This document shows positions 7,862-17,075 of a stretch of DNA of 64,000 nucleotides, one piece after another. The notes beneath the pieces were generated by a model. It did not search any database, was not told where the DNA came from, and was given only the letters and a program-made list of their open reading frames with translations. The first letter of the stretch is position 1; every line of letters starts with the position of its first letter. Source of the DNA: Olsenella uli DSM 7084. Lineage in GTDB: Bacteria > Actinomycetota > Coriobacteriia > Coriobacteriales > Atopobiaceae. Location: NCBI RefSeq assembly GCF_000143845.1, contig NC_014363.1, positions 481,186 to 545,185 on the forward strand, in the 5' to 3' direction. The translations under genes were made by a program, and so were the position numbers.

Positions 7862-9350
7862 CCTCTGTGGCTTCTTTCAGCACGGCTACCAAGCCGTTAG
7901 AGAGCATTTCGTCGATGTTGCCGTCAATCTCTATGCGGTTTCTAACCACCTCCTCTGTTGGAGGAAGTATGAGCACGCGGGCGAATTCTCTGCGGTTGTC
8001 CGATGCGTACATGTCCTTCAAGGTGCCGCCATTGCTCAAGGCATCCTGAATACTTTCAACAACCTCGTTTGCTTCGGATTCGCAGAGAAGATACTCGCTG
8101 CAAACGTCATTCATGACTTCGGTGATAATTGCCAGCATTTGGTCGGCATCGTCTTTGACGAAGTAGCCAACAGAAACTTCAATCAGCTTGCTCGCAGCGA
8201 CCCCGGCACCAAGTGAGCCGACTAGCCCACCGACGATCGTCCCCGGACCAGGGAATATTGCGGTTCCAAGTGCTGCGCCGCCGATCCAGCCGCCAGTTCC
8301 TCCAGCGACTGACCCGAAAGTCGTCGCGAGGTTTTTTGCTAGCTGCGCTGATGAGATTCGCCCACGAACGATGTCATAGATGTCTACGGAGGATAAGGCT
8401 ACCACGGTCAGACCGGCAACAACCGCATTACCACGAAGGAGCTTCGCCGCGCTCTTCATAGCTGCAGCGCCATATATGTTCGAGCCGGACCTGAAGGCGT
8501 TTACGATGGCCGCGCATGCCTTCGGGCCAAGTGCATTGGCAATCGCCTCCGTACCGGAAACCATCGCGCTATTAAGACCCGCTTTGAGAAGCTGCTGGGA
8601 GAGAACCGATACAAAGAAGGAGGTTCCTGCAACCTTGACGCCGCATAATGCAGCCTTCTTTGCTGCGATATCTAGGGAGTCCCCACTCCAGACGCTTGCG
8701 CAGAAGGCAATCACTGCACTTACGCCAAATGCTGATGCAGCAACAACAGCGCCATTCGTTGCATCGTACTTCAGCGAATCGATGTTGCCCGCCTTGGCGA
8801 TGTTTCGGGCCTGTTGGTAGGTGTAGTTTCCCTGCTTCACGATATTCTTAGCTTCGGCAGGGTCTGTGACGCCTTCTACCTGACCGTTTCTGATCTTCTC
8901 TTGCATCCGTTCAACGGCCTGGTCGTATATATTCTCGTCTTTGGGCACCTCAATGGTCATGGGGCTATCGTGTTTGCCTATATAGCGAAAGGCACCATCT
9001 CCGCCATCCTCGAAGCACGCGTCTATCGCCTGTCGTCCATTTTGGAAATACTTCGATTGGATCCACTCGCCATTTACGATGCGGTCCGGCCCGTTCTTTG
9101 CGTTGTCATCGCCAAGAATGCGGGCGTCTTTCCCGTGCAGCTTGTCATGTAACGTGTTCGCACGTTCCGCAGCGAATCCATGGCCTTGCCGGGCGTGGAA
9201 GCGCTCTTGCTCGTAAGACAGGTTTACATTTTGATATCTGGCTGCGCTATCGCCACTGAGCTCTGCCATCTTTGGAATCGTTGCGTTTTCCGCAACGATT
9301 CCATGAGGTGTGCTTGCGTGTACAGGGTCCTTTTTGGACTCGTTTTTCAT
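7812..9350 (-). CDS. YeeR-like protein: nuclease-like N-terminus plus glycine-rich membrane region
   Basis: 512 residues, start set by GGGGAGG before ATG 9350. The N-terminal third reads GHGFAAERANTLHDKL ... NAKNGPDRIVNGEWIQSKYF; the PD followed by a strand ending QSK resembles a PD-(D/E)XK nuclease core, which is my inference. The middle and C-terminal parts hold hydrophobic segments (VVAASAFGVSAVIAFCASV; LRGNAVVAGLTVVALSSVDI) and a glycine-zipper-like stretch (SVAGGTGGWIGGAALGTA) able to enter membranes. From memory the family matches proteins annotated inner membrane protein YeeR in prophage and defence islands. It forms a unit with the overlapping small gene. A toxin or anti-phage role is possible but unproven. 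Confidence 0.65.
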   Translation of the reverse strand: MKNESKKDPVHASTPHGIVAENATIPKMAELSGDSAARYQNVNLSYEQERFHARQGHGFAAERANTLHDKLHGKDARILGDDNAKNGPDRIVNGEWIQSKYFQNGRQAIDACFEDGGDGAFRYIGKHDSPMTIEVPKDENIYDQAVERMQEKIRNGQVEGVTDPAEAKNIVKQGNYTYQQARNIAKAGNIDSLKYDATNGAVVAASAFGVSAVIAFCASVWSGDSLDIAAKKAALCGVKVAGTSFFVSVLSQQLLKAGLNSAMVSGTEAIANALGPKACAAIVNAFRSGSNIYGAAAMKSAAKLLRGNAVVAGLTVVALSSVDIYDIVRGRISSAQLAKNLATTFGSVAGGTGGWIGGAALGTAIFPGPGTIVGGLVGSLGAGVAASKLIEVSVGYFVKDDADQMLAIITEVMNDVCSEYLLCESEANEVVESIQDALSNGGTLKDMYASDNRREFARVLILPPTEEVVRNRIEIDGNIDEMLSNGLVAVLKEATEDGDGNGDDGAAPEESH

Positions 9351-9559
9351 GCAACCATCCTCCCCTCAATAAGCGGGCGTTGGTTTATAAATCGTCCGTT
9401 TTATAGACTTGCTTTGTTGTAGACATTTTAGGTTATGGGGTGCTGAAAATGATTCATCAGCACACGCAAGCTAGACGATATGACCCGAACTGAGGGAGTG
9501 GAACTTATCTCTGGGTCGGGGCCCCAAGGGGACCTCCCGTGAGCCGGGATGGTTCCGTT

Positions 9560-10530
9560 GCGGCAGAACGGCGCCGAGGCGCCACGACCGACGGGAGGGT
9601 CCCCATGCCTATCTATCGTGCATACTTCGGGATCAACAGCCACCCGCGAACCACAACGATATGTGCGCCGGCGCCCGAGGACGACGAGCCGGGGACTCGC
9701 ACGTCCGAGGGAAGTGACTACGGGGAGATGGCCGAGTGGGCGGCCGACTTCCCACAGCCGTCCCACGGCGCGTGCGAGAGCGGCCGCGCGGATTCGTGCC
9801 GGCACGGATGCCGGCGCGTGGCGACACGCTGGCGGGGCCCGTGGCCTCCCCGAGGCCTCCCAGCTCGGCCGACTCGCGCCCCGGGAAGAACGACAGGCGC
9901 GACGCGGAGGGCCGTGCGCGGCTCGCCCTGGCCGGGGAGGCCGGCCCGAACCCGACGAGGCGCCGCGACCCGTCCTCACCGCACGCGATCGCCGCCGCCA
10001 CGCCCCTGGACCGCACGTGGCCCTCGTCGCGACAGTCGGGGTAGGTGGCGCCCGGCCACGGGTACGGGAACGCCATGCCCCCGAGGCGCCGCGCGCCTGG
10101 GGCGGCGACCTCCCCGTCGAGGTCCGCCGCCGTGCGCGAGACGCGCGAGGGGACCGGCGACGCGAGCCCGAGCGCGTCGGCGGCCTTCCCTGTCCTCCTG
10201 GCCGGGAGCCCGCGCACGCAGGCCTCCCGGACGACGCCGACCATGGCGCGGTCGACCCGCGAGTGGGGCCTGACGGGCCCGTCCGGGAAGTGCGTGCCCC
10301 TCGCGCAGCTTGGGTATGCGCAGCGTGATCTCGCCGACCGTGGCGGCCGGCCTGCGCTTGCGGCAGCCGCGGCTCCGGTTGCCCTCCCCGCACAGCTCGT
10401 CGGCCTGCCAGCCCGTGACCTGGTCGGCCATCGCCTCGAGCTGGCGCCCCGTCATCTCGTTGATGCCTGTCGTTCCGTCCTCGCGGATCGGCAGGTCTCG
10501 CAGAGCTTCCTTTTCCTGTAGAATATCCAT
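9560..10530 (-). pseudogene. IS256 (Mutator) family transposase remnant
   Basis: From ATG 10530 the reverse strand reads NEMTGRQLEAMADQVTGWQ ... RKRRPAATVGEITLRIPKLREG, a typical IS256-family N-terminus. A frameshift near 10290 moves homology to another frame (SRVDRAMVGVVREACVRGL ... MAFPYPWPGATYPDCRDEGH ... AIACGEDGSRRLVGFG), which ends about 9960; the rest of the catalytic domain is not recognisable. At least one frameshift and a truncation make it inactive. It separates the YeeR-like module from the next operon. Confidence 0.8.
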
Positions 10531-10653
10531 CGGTGGCCGTTGCCCCTCTCTTGAGTCGATTGCCTTCGCAAAGCTCGATTCTAGGCAATGGCCGCCTCTT
10601 CTCAAAGCGGCCCGTGACACCAACAATCGGCACACGATCGGAAGGAGGCGTTT

Positions 10654-11697
10654 GTGGCAGACGAAGACGACAAGAACGTAGACCGCAATGCCTCCTTTTC
10701 CGAGTTCGGATGGGAGTTTCAAACCAACGCAGCCATAGTGCTCTTCATTCAAAGGATTGAAGATGCCAGCAGCGTGAGGGTTGAGGGTGCCCACGAGGAC
10801 ATAGAGATCAGCCTAAATGACGGCACAGTCGTTTACGCTCAAGCAAAAGCGAGGACGGGCAATGAACCTGGGAAAGGTTCAACCGACCGGCTTGATGGTG
10901 CTCTGAAAACACTTGCGGATGATATCAAGCAAGGGAACTATCGCGAGCTCATCTTCGTCACCAATGATGATTACCCGTTTGGGAAATCGCACGACGTATC
11001 AGACCTGCATGGTGGAGGAACGCTAAGGTTCGATGAGCTGCCAGATGGGGTCCAGAACTACATCAGGGAAAAAGGCGCTGCGCATGGCATAGGGGATGAC
11101 GCCTATCCTGTCATGGCGGTAAGCGTAATAGGCTTCTATGGTGATGATCGAGATACGAGGCACAAGCACATCCGCGCGGCGATACAAGACCTGCTCTCTC
11201 GCTTAGACCTTGGCAGGCGTGGTGATGTCAACGATGGTCTGTTGCGTGACCAATGGGGCACGATGATGCAGGAAAACGCAGGCACGCTTGATACCGACAT
11301 CACTCTCAGCAAGGAAGATTTCGTTTGGCCTGTCATCGTTATGCTCTGCAAAGTCGATACCGATGACAAAGACTTTGAGCGTTTTGACGAGGAAGATGTG
11401 CAGGACGCTGTTAGGGAATACGGTTCGATCATCAATTACCACACACAGAAGTTCGAGTTTGTCACAAAAGTCTCCACCGACTTCGACAGATACCTAGCAG
11501 ATAACAGCGGCGGGAGAAAAGAGGTGCGAACGCGCTACATTGACGAACGTTGGGGCGATTACGTTGACATCCTTGGACTCGGCGAGATTGGCGACGGCGA
11601 GACGCGCGAGATTGTTGCAAAGCTCATCATGCGCAAGGTGCTCCGCAGAGAGGATGTAATCAAGCGCGTTAAGGACGGTGTCAACCTTGGTAATTGA
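10654..11697 (+). CDS. DUF4297/Cap4-like dsDNA endonuclease (defence effector)
   Basis: 347 residues; GTG start at 10654 with GGAAGGAGG seven bases upstream. The N-terminal domain has the Cap4/DUF4297 pattern: FSEFGWEFQTNAAIVLFIQ, then VRVEGAHEDIEI with Asp49, then VYAQAKA giving Gln63-X-Lys65, a PD-(D/E)XK-type catalytic core. The rest (from about 140) is an all-protein sensing or docking region without a motif I know. In Lamassu and related ABC-ATPase systems such a nuclease is the effector held in check by an SMC-like ATPase and released on invasion. Its 3' end overlaps the ATPase gene by 20 bases. Nuclease assignment is fairly sure; system membership is inferred from neighbours. Confidence 0.75.
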   Translation: MADEDDKNVDRNASFSEFGWEFQTNAAIVLFIQRIEDASSVRVEGAHEDIEISLNDGTVVYAQAKARTGNEPGKGSTDRLDGALKTLADDIKQGNYRELIFVTNDDYPFGKSHDVSDLHGGGTLRFDELPDGVQNYIREKGAAHGIGDDAYPVMAVSVIGFYGDDRDTRHKHIRAAIQDLLSRLDLGRRGDVNDGLLRDQWGTMMQENAGTLDTDITLSKEDFVWPVIVMLCKVDTDDKDFERFDEEDVQDAVREYGSIINYHTQKFEFVTKVSTDFDRYLADNSGGRKEVRTRYIDERWGDYVDILGLGEIGDGETREIVAKLIMRKVLRREDVIKRVKDGVNLGN

Positions 11698-13165
11698 GTC
11701 TCTTGATATCCACGAGGGGATGTTCGTCAAATCTTTCGCTTTTGGTGACGGTCTGACTGTGATTAGCAGCAACAACGTCAACAATGTTGGGAAGACGACC
11801 CTTGTTCGCTTGGTCCTCTATGCCCTGGGCGAAGAGGTCTCCATGACGCAGGGGTTCGATCCGCAGAAGCTTGTTACGCGCCTTGTGATTACTACCGATG
11901 CGGGCAAAAGGCTAGAGCTCGAACGCGAAGGCAACACCATTACAGTAACAGGCGATGGGGAGCCACAGCGATTCATACCGTCACTCGAGGCACGAGAAAT
12001 CAAGAAGTGCATCTACGGCATCGAGAACGGTGAGATAGCAGATAACCTCCTCGGCGCGCACTACATCGACCAGGACAGGGGTTGGACTCTGCTCAACCGT
12101 GGCAAGGTCATCGGGGACATACGCTTTTCCATCGAGGCATTGCTTCGGGGCCTGTCTGGAGGAGATTACGGCAGACAGCTTCTTAGGCTGCGAGAGCTTG
12201 ATGCGGAGATAGACAAGTACAAGTTCTTTGTGGAAGCAACAGGATACAAAGATCGGATGGTCGATATCCCTGATACAAAAGAGATGGCTCCTGATAAGAG
12301 CCGGGACCGCGAGCGCCTTACGCAGCTGCGCATACAGTCTGCGTCACTCAAGAAGCGCATAGCGACCATCCGACGCGCCCAAAACGGCAACAAGCGTTTC
12401 GTCGACTACATCGTTGACATGGGCCTCCGGGTTAGGACAGATGACGGGGAGGTTGCAATCACACCAGACAACCTCCTTTATTTCACAGATAACGACCGGT
12501 ATCTCAACGGCGAAGTGCTAGAGCTCACTACCGAGAAGAAGAGAGTCGACGAGCGTATAGAGGAGCTTAAAGCGCGGCTTCAGGAATACGAAGGCGCACT
12601 GTTCCCTGTTCCGCGTGTAGACACACGCGAATTTGATCGGCAAATTGCTGGGATGAAGCTTGACCTGCCTGCATATGAGGCGATTCTTAAGTCGCTCAGA
12701 GATGAGAAGGCAGCTATCAAGCGGGCAATGAAGCAGCCTTTCGCTGTAGGCAACGAGCTGTTCGATTCCATCACCACTACCATTGACGACTATTGTGCTG
12801 AGCTTGGGATTGAAGAGTACTTCAGGAAGGATTCAAAAGGGCTGCTCACCAAGACGTTGAAGCGAAAGAGCGGGACCAACTATCACTTGCTTGTATTCGC
12901 GTTCAGGCTTGCCTACGCAGATGCGGTAAGGCGCATTTGCAACGTCAGGCTGCCTTTGATCATAGACTCGATTCGCGGACGCGAGATGAGTCGGGAAAAC
13001 TTTGAAAAGTGCGTCGCCCTTCTCGAAGAGCATTTCTCTGACTACCAAATCATCATTGCTAGCATTTCGGCAGAAGGTATTTCTTCTGGTAGGACGATTG
13101 TTTTAACCAGCAAGGTTATGGAAGGCGCAGAGATAGACCCTGCGTTGGCAAGCGAGAGCGAGTAG
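11678..13165 (+). CDS. Small SMC/RecN-like ABC ATPase (LmuB-like)
   Basis: 495 residues read from GTG 11678; TTG 11687 is an alternative with better spacing from AAGGA. Walker A is NNVNNVGKTTL (Lys39), followed by the family-type DQDRGWTLLNRG. The middle is charged and helical (RDRERLTQLRIQSASLKKRI; TTEKKRVDERIEELKARLQEYE), a coiled coil much shorter than in true SMC proteins. The C-terminal ATPase half has NYHLLVFAFRLAYADA (signature-like) and LPLIIDSIRGREMS; the Walker B Asp is followed by Ser where classical ABC ATPases have Glu. It likely senses aberrant or foreign DNA ends and controls the nuclease encoded just upstream, to which it is translationally coupled. Confidence 0.78.
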   Translation: MSTLVIESLDIHEGMFVKSFAFGDGLTVISSNNVNNVGKTTLVRLVLYALGEEVSMTQGFDPQKLVTRLVITTDAGKRLELEREGNTITVTGDGEPQRFIPSLEAREIKKCIYGIENGEIADNLLGAHYIDQDRGWTLLNRGKVIGDIRFSIEALLRGLSGGDYGRQLLRLRELDAEIDKYKFFVEATGYKDRMVDIPDTKEMAPDKSRDRERLTQLRIQSASLKKRIATIRRAQNGNKRFVDYIVDMGLRVRTDDGEVAITPDNLLYFTDNDRYLNGEVLELTTEKKRVDERIEELKARLQEYEGALFPVPRVDTREFDRQIAGMKLDLPAYEAILKSLRDEKAAIKRAMKQPFAVGNELFDSITTTIDDYCAELGIEEYFRKDSKGLLTKTLKRKSGTNYHLLVFAFRLAYADAVRRICNVRLPLIIDSIRGREMSRENFEKCVALLEEHFSDYQIIIASISAEGISSGRTIVLTSKVMEGAEIDPALASESE

Positions 13166-13219
13166 CTCGTCGTTGCTATCGAGCTAGGTAGGGCTGCACA
13201 ACAAATCGAGGTGTAATCA

Positions 13220-14176
13220 ATGGATGAGTTGCCGCCGGTTGACGAGCGCATCGCAGAACAAATGGACATCCTCCGTGAGCTGAGGCACTATTACCTGCAC
13301 CTTCACCATGCAGGCCTTCATCCGCTTGACCCCGACGAGTATTACGAGCGCCAGATTGACCGGAGGGCATACAGGGAGCCCAGGGATAAAAGCAGGAGCC
13401 AAGCGAGAAAAGACGCAGGGGTGTCTCTGCTCCTTCGAGTACACGCCTTACTCAGCGAGACGGCGAAAGCCGAATTAGAACAACGTAAGACGCTCGCCGA
13501 CATCAAGGAACAAGAATACACAGCAGAGCACGCGCGGATGGTTGAGGAGGACCGTGCCGTCTACCTGAAGCAACAGGAGCAATGCAACCTGCAAATCGAC
13601 GAGCGTAGGCGCGCCTATCTTGATGGCGATCCCTTAGAAGTGATGGGTTATTTCGAAACAGTGCTGCATAACGATAGCTTTACTCTGGAATTCCCAGATC
13701 GACCTCAGCCCTATGAATCATGCGTGCAAGTCGTGAGCTATGACCAAGCTAAGAAGACATTATTCGTGCGGTACAGGGCTCCCAATGCTGACGAGATCTG
13801 CACCATCGACTCGTTCACCTTCAACGAAAAGGAATGGATGGTCGAAACGAAGGAATTACCTGCGCAGAATTCGCTCAGGGTGAGGGCCAGCGTCCTTCAT
13901 GCTATCATTGTGCGCACTGCTGCACTTGTGTTCTACTCAGATGCCTTTCATCTTGTCGACTCGCTCACCATCACCGGATATCTTGATTACTTCGATCCTG
14001 CCTATGGAACGAATCAGACCATTGACGTTCTCAAGACAACCGTTAGTGAAGAGGAGTTCCTCAAAGTTGACCTCGAACGAGCGAGGCTCGAAGACCTGTT
14101 TACCAGGCTTTTCAAATCCCACGTTGCTTCCGGGCTCTACAAGAAAAAACCCTACGAGCTCAAAGGCGTGACTTAG
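13220..14176 (+). CDS. Third component of the nuclease/ATPase operon, function unknown
   Basis: 318 residues; GAGGTG precedes ATG 13220. Residues 80-140 form a charged helix (KAELEQRKTLADIKEQEYTAEH). The second half (DPLEVMGYFETVLHNDSF ... LRVRASVLHAIIVRTAALVFYSD ... DSLTITGYLDYFDPAYGT ... VSEEEFLKVDLERARLEDLF) resembles, from memory, a domain found at the N-terminus of some restriction-endonuclease-like proteins, with the same order of conserved patches. No catalytic motif is visible. Position 55 bases after the ATPase gene, same strand, with no terminator between, argues that all three genes make one system. It differs from the short LmuC/middle-component proteins I know. Confidence 0.6.
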   Translation: MDELPPVDERIAEQMDILRELRHYYLHLHHAGLHPLDPDEYYERQIDRRAYREPRDKSRSQARKDAGVSLLLRVHALLSETAKAELEQRKTLADIKEQEYTAEHARMVEEDRAVYLKQQEQCNLQIDERRRAYLDGDPLEVMGYFETVLHNDSFTLEFPDRPQPYESCVQVVSYDQAKKTLFVRYRAPNADEICTIDSFTFNEKEWMVETKELPAQNSLRVRASVLHAIIVRTAALVFYSDAFHLVDSLTITGYLDYFDPAYGTNQTIDVLKTTVSEEEFLKVDLERARLEDLFTRLFKSHVASGLYKKKPYELKGVT

Positions 14177-14270
14177 TAATCCAGAATCGCCTCAGACGTG
14201 CAAAGAACCACTTTGTGACGGCCTTCTAACCTGCTCGCAGTGTTAGAGGGCCGATTTGTTTGTATCGGCC

Positions 14271-14558
14271 ATGACCGAAATGCAGGCCGACATGGCTGGT
14301 GATAACCATGACACAGAGACGCAGGAAGAGCCGCAAGCCTCGCAGCACATCGGGCAGCAGCAAGCGGCGCAAGAGCAGCCGCAGATGAGCGGCAAGGACT
14401 GGGAGAAGGCCATCGCCGAGCGCGACGGGCGCATCGCTGAGCTTGAGCAGTAGGTGACCGACGCCGCCAAGAATGCCGAGACGGCCGAGCAGCTGCGCAG
14501 CCAGATCGCCGAGCTGAAGACACAGGGCGAGAGCGACCGAATCGACTTTGAGCAGTAG
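14271..14558 (+). pseudogene. Phage capsid-scaffold-like protein remnant
   Basis: Reading from ATG 14271: MTEMQADMAGDNHDTETQEE, glutamine-rich linker, KDWEKAIAERDGRIAELEQ, a TAG stop (14451-14453), then VTDAAKNAETAEQLRSQIAELKTQGESDRIDFEQ and a second TAG (14556-14558). The pattern matches the start of actinobacterial phage scaffold (DUF4355-type) proteins. Both stops fit CAG to TAG. The IS21-type element begins immediately afterwards and removes the rest. Confidence 0.6.
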
Positions 14559-14560
14559 GG

Positions 14561-14623
14561 CGTCGCGGTACCGCCAATCTGGCGAGAGCGGTACCGCGAT
14601 TCCGGCCTAGGTGGTACCGCGCG
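14561..14623 (+). repeat. IS21-type terminal repeat, left end
   Basis: GGTACC at 14567, 14590 and 14613, each 23 bases apart, with the shared patch TTCGGCCTA-like between the inner two (here TTCCGGCCTAG). It mirrors the right end at 17008-17075. Confidence 0.8.
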
Positions 14624-15331
14624 TCACTCCCTCTTCGGGCGGTTGTCAGCGATCCGCTTCCTCATGTTCGGCCCGTCGATGTCGAGGTACCTGCAGGCCG
14701 ACGCGACGCGGCCGAGGATCGGGTCGGCGATGGGCTCGCCCCCTGTCCTCAGGTACCGCTCGTTCGGCCCCGGCTGCGAGGCGATCATCGTCGCGCGCCT
14801 GCCCTCCCTGGCCTCCGGGATCTCGAAGGGGTCGACGGAGCTGGCGGTCTCCATCGGCGTCGTGGGGGAGTCGTCGATGATGAGCGGCCTGATCGACCTG
14901 AGCCGGCCCGTCAGCCGGAGGTGGGCGCCGCCCTTGGCCAGGCGCGCCCTGTCGAGCCCTGCGCAGGGGTCGGCCGGCCGGGCGTGGCGCGTGGGCGGCA
15001 GCCTCCCGCGCGCCGCGCTTCCGATGGCCTGCGCCACGAGCGACTTCCCACGGCCGGTCTTCGAGATGGCCGCGAGCGCCTCGTCGTCCTCAGCCCACGG
15101 GCACTCGGCGAGCCTGGCGACGCGGCCCTTGCCCGACTTGCGCTCGGGCATGTGGACTATGCCCCCGACGCGGGCCGCGGGTTCCCTGAGGCGGGCCCCC
15201 CTCACCGGCCTCGCCACCCTCCTCGCCTGCCCGGCGGCCTCCCCGGCGTCGATCGTCCCCCTCGCCTTCCCCTCGAGGGCCCACGAGTCGTGCGACTCGC
15301 CCTCGCGCATCTCGCGCGGCCCCTGGCCCAT
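14624..15331 (-). pseudogene. istB-like transposition ATPase, decayed
   Basis: The frame keeps IstB landmarks: AAISKTGRGKSLVAQAIGSAA (Walker A in degraded form), LIIDDSPTTPMET (Walker B), FEIPEAREGRRATMIASQPG and IADPILGRVASACRYLDIDG near the end. Compared with relatives I remember, about 15-20 residues are missing just before Walker B and several conserved hydrophobics are replaced (for example IDDF to IDDS). The start near 15331 is approximate because the region is GC-rich and open in several frames. It is reported as a pseudogene since these losses hit the core. Confidence 0.65.
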
Positions 15332-15399
15332 GGCGCGCGCCCGGAAGGCGGCAGACTCGGCGAAGTCCCCCTCGGCGGGCACGCCACTCACCCCGTTCC

Positions 15400-16964
15400 C
15401 AGGCGTCGGCGCCCCCCGCGCGGCCGGCGGACTCGGCGCGGCCGACGGCGGCGGCCGCCGGCATGCCGGTGCCTGGGCCGGCAGGCGTGCCGTCGGCGCC
15501 CTCGGCCCTGGTGGTGGCGATCGTGCCCCTCGGCGCGGTGTGGCCGGGCACCGCGGGGCCGGCGACGAACCGCGCGCACGCCCTCTCCGGCAGCTCCGGC
15601 GAACGCGACCTGGAGAGCCCCGGGATGCTGCGGCAGGCGGCGAGCGCCCGCTCGACGACGGACCCGGGGGCGGGCACCCCCCGCACGCACTCGCCGGTCG
15701 CGGGCCCCACCCCGTCCGCCCGGGACCCGAGGCTCTCGCGCGACCGGGGGCCCCTCGCGTCGCGGTGCTCGGGCGGCATGTGCGACTCGTCGGTGGGGTA
15801 CCGGCCCCGCCCGCCCCGGGGCCCGGGGCGCCCGGCGACGACCTCGCCGCCGTCCATGACCCGCACGGCGCGGCCCGTGACGCCGACGCCCACGGTGCGG
15901 CCGACGGGCGCGAGCGGGACCGGGTGGCGCATGTGGCCGACGCGGACGTGGCAGTCGGGCGCCACCCTGGGCCGGCGCCAGCCGCAGACCTCGTGGCGCG
16001 ACGGCGGCGGCGGCAGGTGCGGCAGCCCCTCGAGCGGGCGCTCGTCGCGCGGCGCGCCGCAGCCGGGCACCTCGCGCGCGTTGGGCCAGCCGACCCCGTC
16101 GCCCAGGCAGTCGTTGAGCTCGCCGAGGCCGCGGAGGCGCGGCCCGCGCGAGGGGGCGATCGCCCACCGCCCGGCCATGTCGACCGTCCCCTCGGCCAGG
16201 CCCTTGTCCCTCGGCCTCCTGACGCGCTCGGGGAGGATCCCGCGGCCGTGGTGCCCGGCGAGGCGCCCATAGGCATCATTGGCCCCGGTGACGCCGGCGC
16301 CCGCCCGGTCGGTGGCCGTCGCACGGCTGCCTGGCACGGGCACGCGCGGAACGCCGCCGATGGCCTCGAGGGCCCGCATGCGCCCGTCCTGCCAGCCCCC
16401 CATGGGCATGCCGGCGTAGCCGCCCGCCCACACCCATCCGGACCGCGGCAGGCAGGTGACCGGCACGCACGCCTCGGCCCTCCCGCCCGTGGCTCGGCCG
16501 GTGGGCCAGGCGACATCCCCCGCCCAGCCTACGCAGGCCCTCTGGCCCGGCTCGCGCGCGAGGCGGGCGGGGGCGCCGGGCCTCCTCGCCCCCTCCGAGA
16601 AGGTCTCGCAGAGCCGGGGGCACGGGCACGGCAGCCTCCTCGCGGCGGATGCGGCCTCGCGGCGCTCGGCCCGCATGGGCCCGAGCGGAGGCCTGGGGTC
16701 CCCGGACCTTCCCTCGACCAGCGCCGGCGCGTCGACCTGGAGGCGCGACCCGTCACGACCCCCGGGGGGCGCGGCGAATGTCGAGGCGGCGTCGGCCCCG
16801 GACATCGCCTCGAGCTCCCCGGCGCCGATTCCGCTCCCCCGCAGGAACCTCGCGCACTCGCTCGCGTCCCCCTTGCCGCAGCCGACCATCGCGGCCACGT
16901 CGGCCTGGCTGTGCCCGCCCCTGGCGTGCATGGCCGGCACCCTCCTCCCCTTGGGCATATGCAT
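15400..16964 (-). pseudogene. istA-like DDE transposase, probably inactive
   Basis: From ATG 16964 (or 16958, better spaced from AAGGGGG) the frame gives an HTH (HSQADVAAMVGCGKGDASE), then GWAGDVAWPTGRATGG with the first catalytic Asp, CLPRSGWVWAGGYAGM, and RRPRDKGLAEGTVDMAGRW with the catalytic Glu. The second Asp normally lies in a VPDN block; here the sequence is VPGSRATATDR, so the Asp is replaced by Gly. There is no stop at the expected end near 15400 and the frame runs on into istB, so the 3' end given is approximate. Confidence 0.7.
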
Positions 16965-17007
16965 GCCCCCTTCTGCTCGGGGACCCCTTTGGCCCCTTCG
17001 CTGAAAG

Positions 17008-17075
17008 GGTCACACATGGTACCTGTTAGGCCGAAATGTCGGTACCATGCTCATCGGATGGGCGGTACCATCACA
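17008..17075 (-). repeat. IS21-type terminal repeat, right end
   Basis: GGTACC at 17018, 17041 and 17064, again exactly 23 bases apart. The outermost end reads TGTGATGGTACCGCCCAT on the reverse strand and aligns with GCGGTACCGCCAAT at the left end. Confidence 0.8.

Larger units (their letters stand above)
14561..17075 (-). mobile_element. Degenerate IS21-family insertion sequence
   Basis: About 2.5 kb with leftward istA and istB remnants between two long imperfect inverted ends, each carrying three GGTACC motifs at exact 23-base spacing. IstA has lost a catalytic Asp and IstB is eroded and lacks part of its ATPase domain, so it is not expected to move. I found no convincing target duplication. 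Confidence 0.82.

Noticed and set aside
6054-14558. Use of TAG as a sense codon in the island
   Set aside because: Only short decayed fragments contain TAG; intact neighbours use TAG or TGA/TAA as normal stops.
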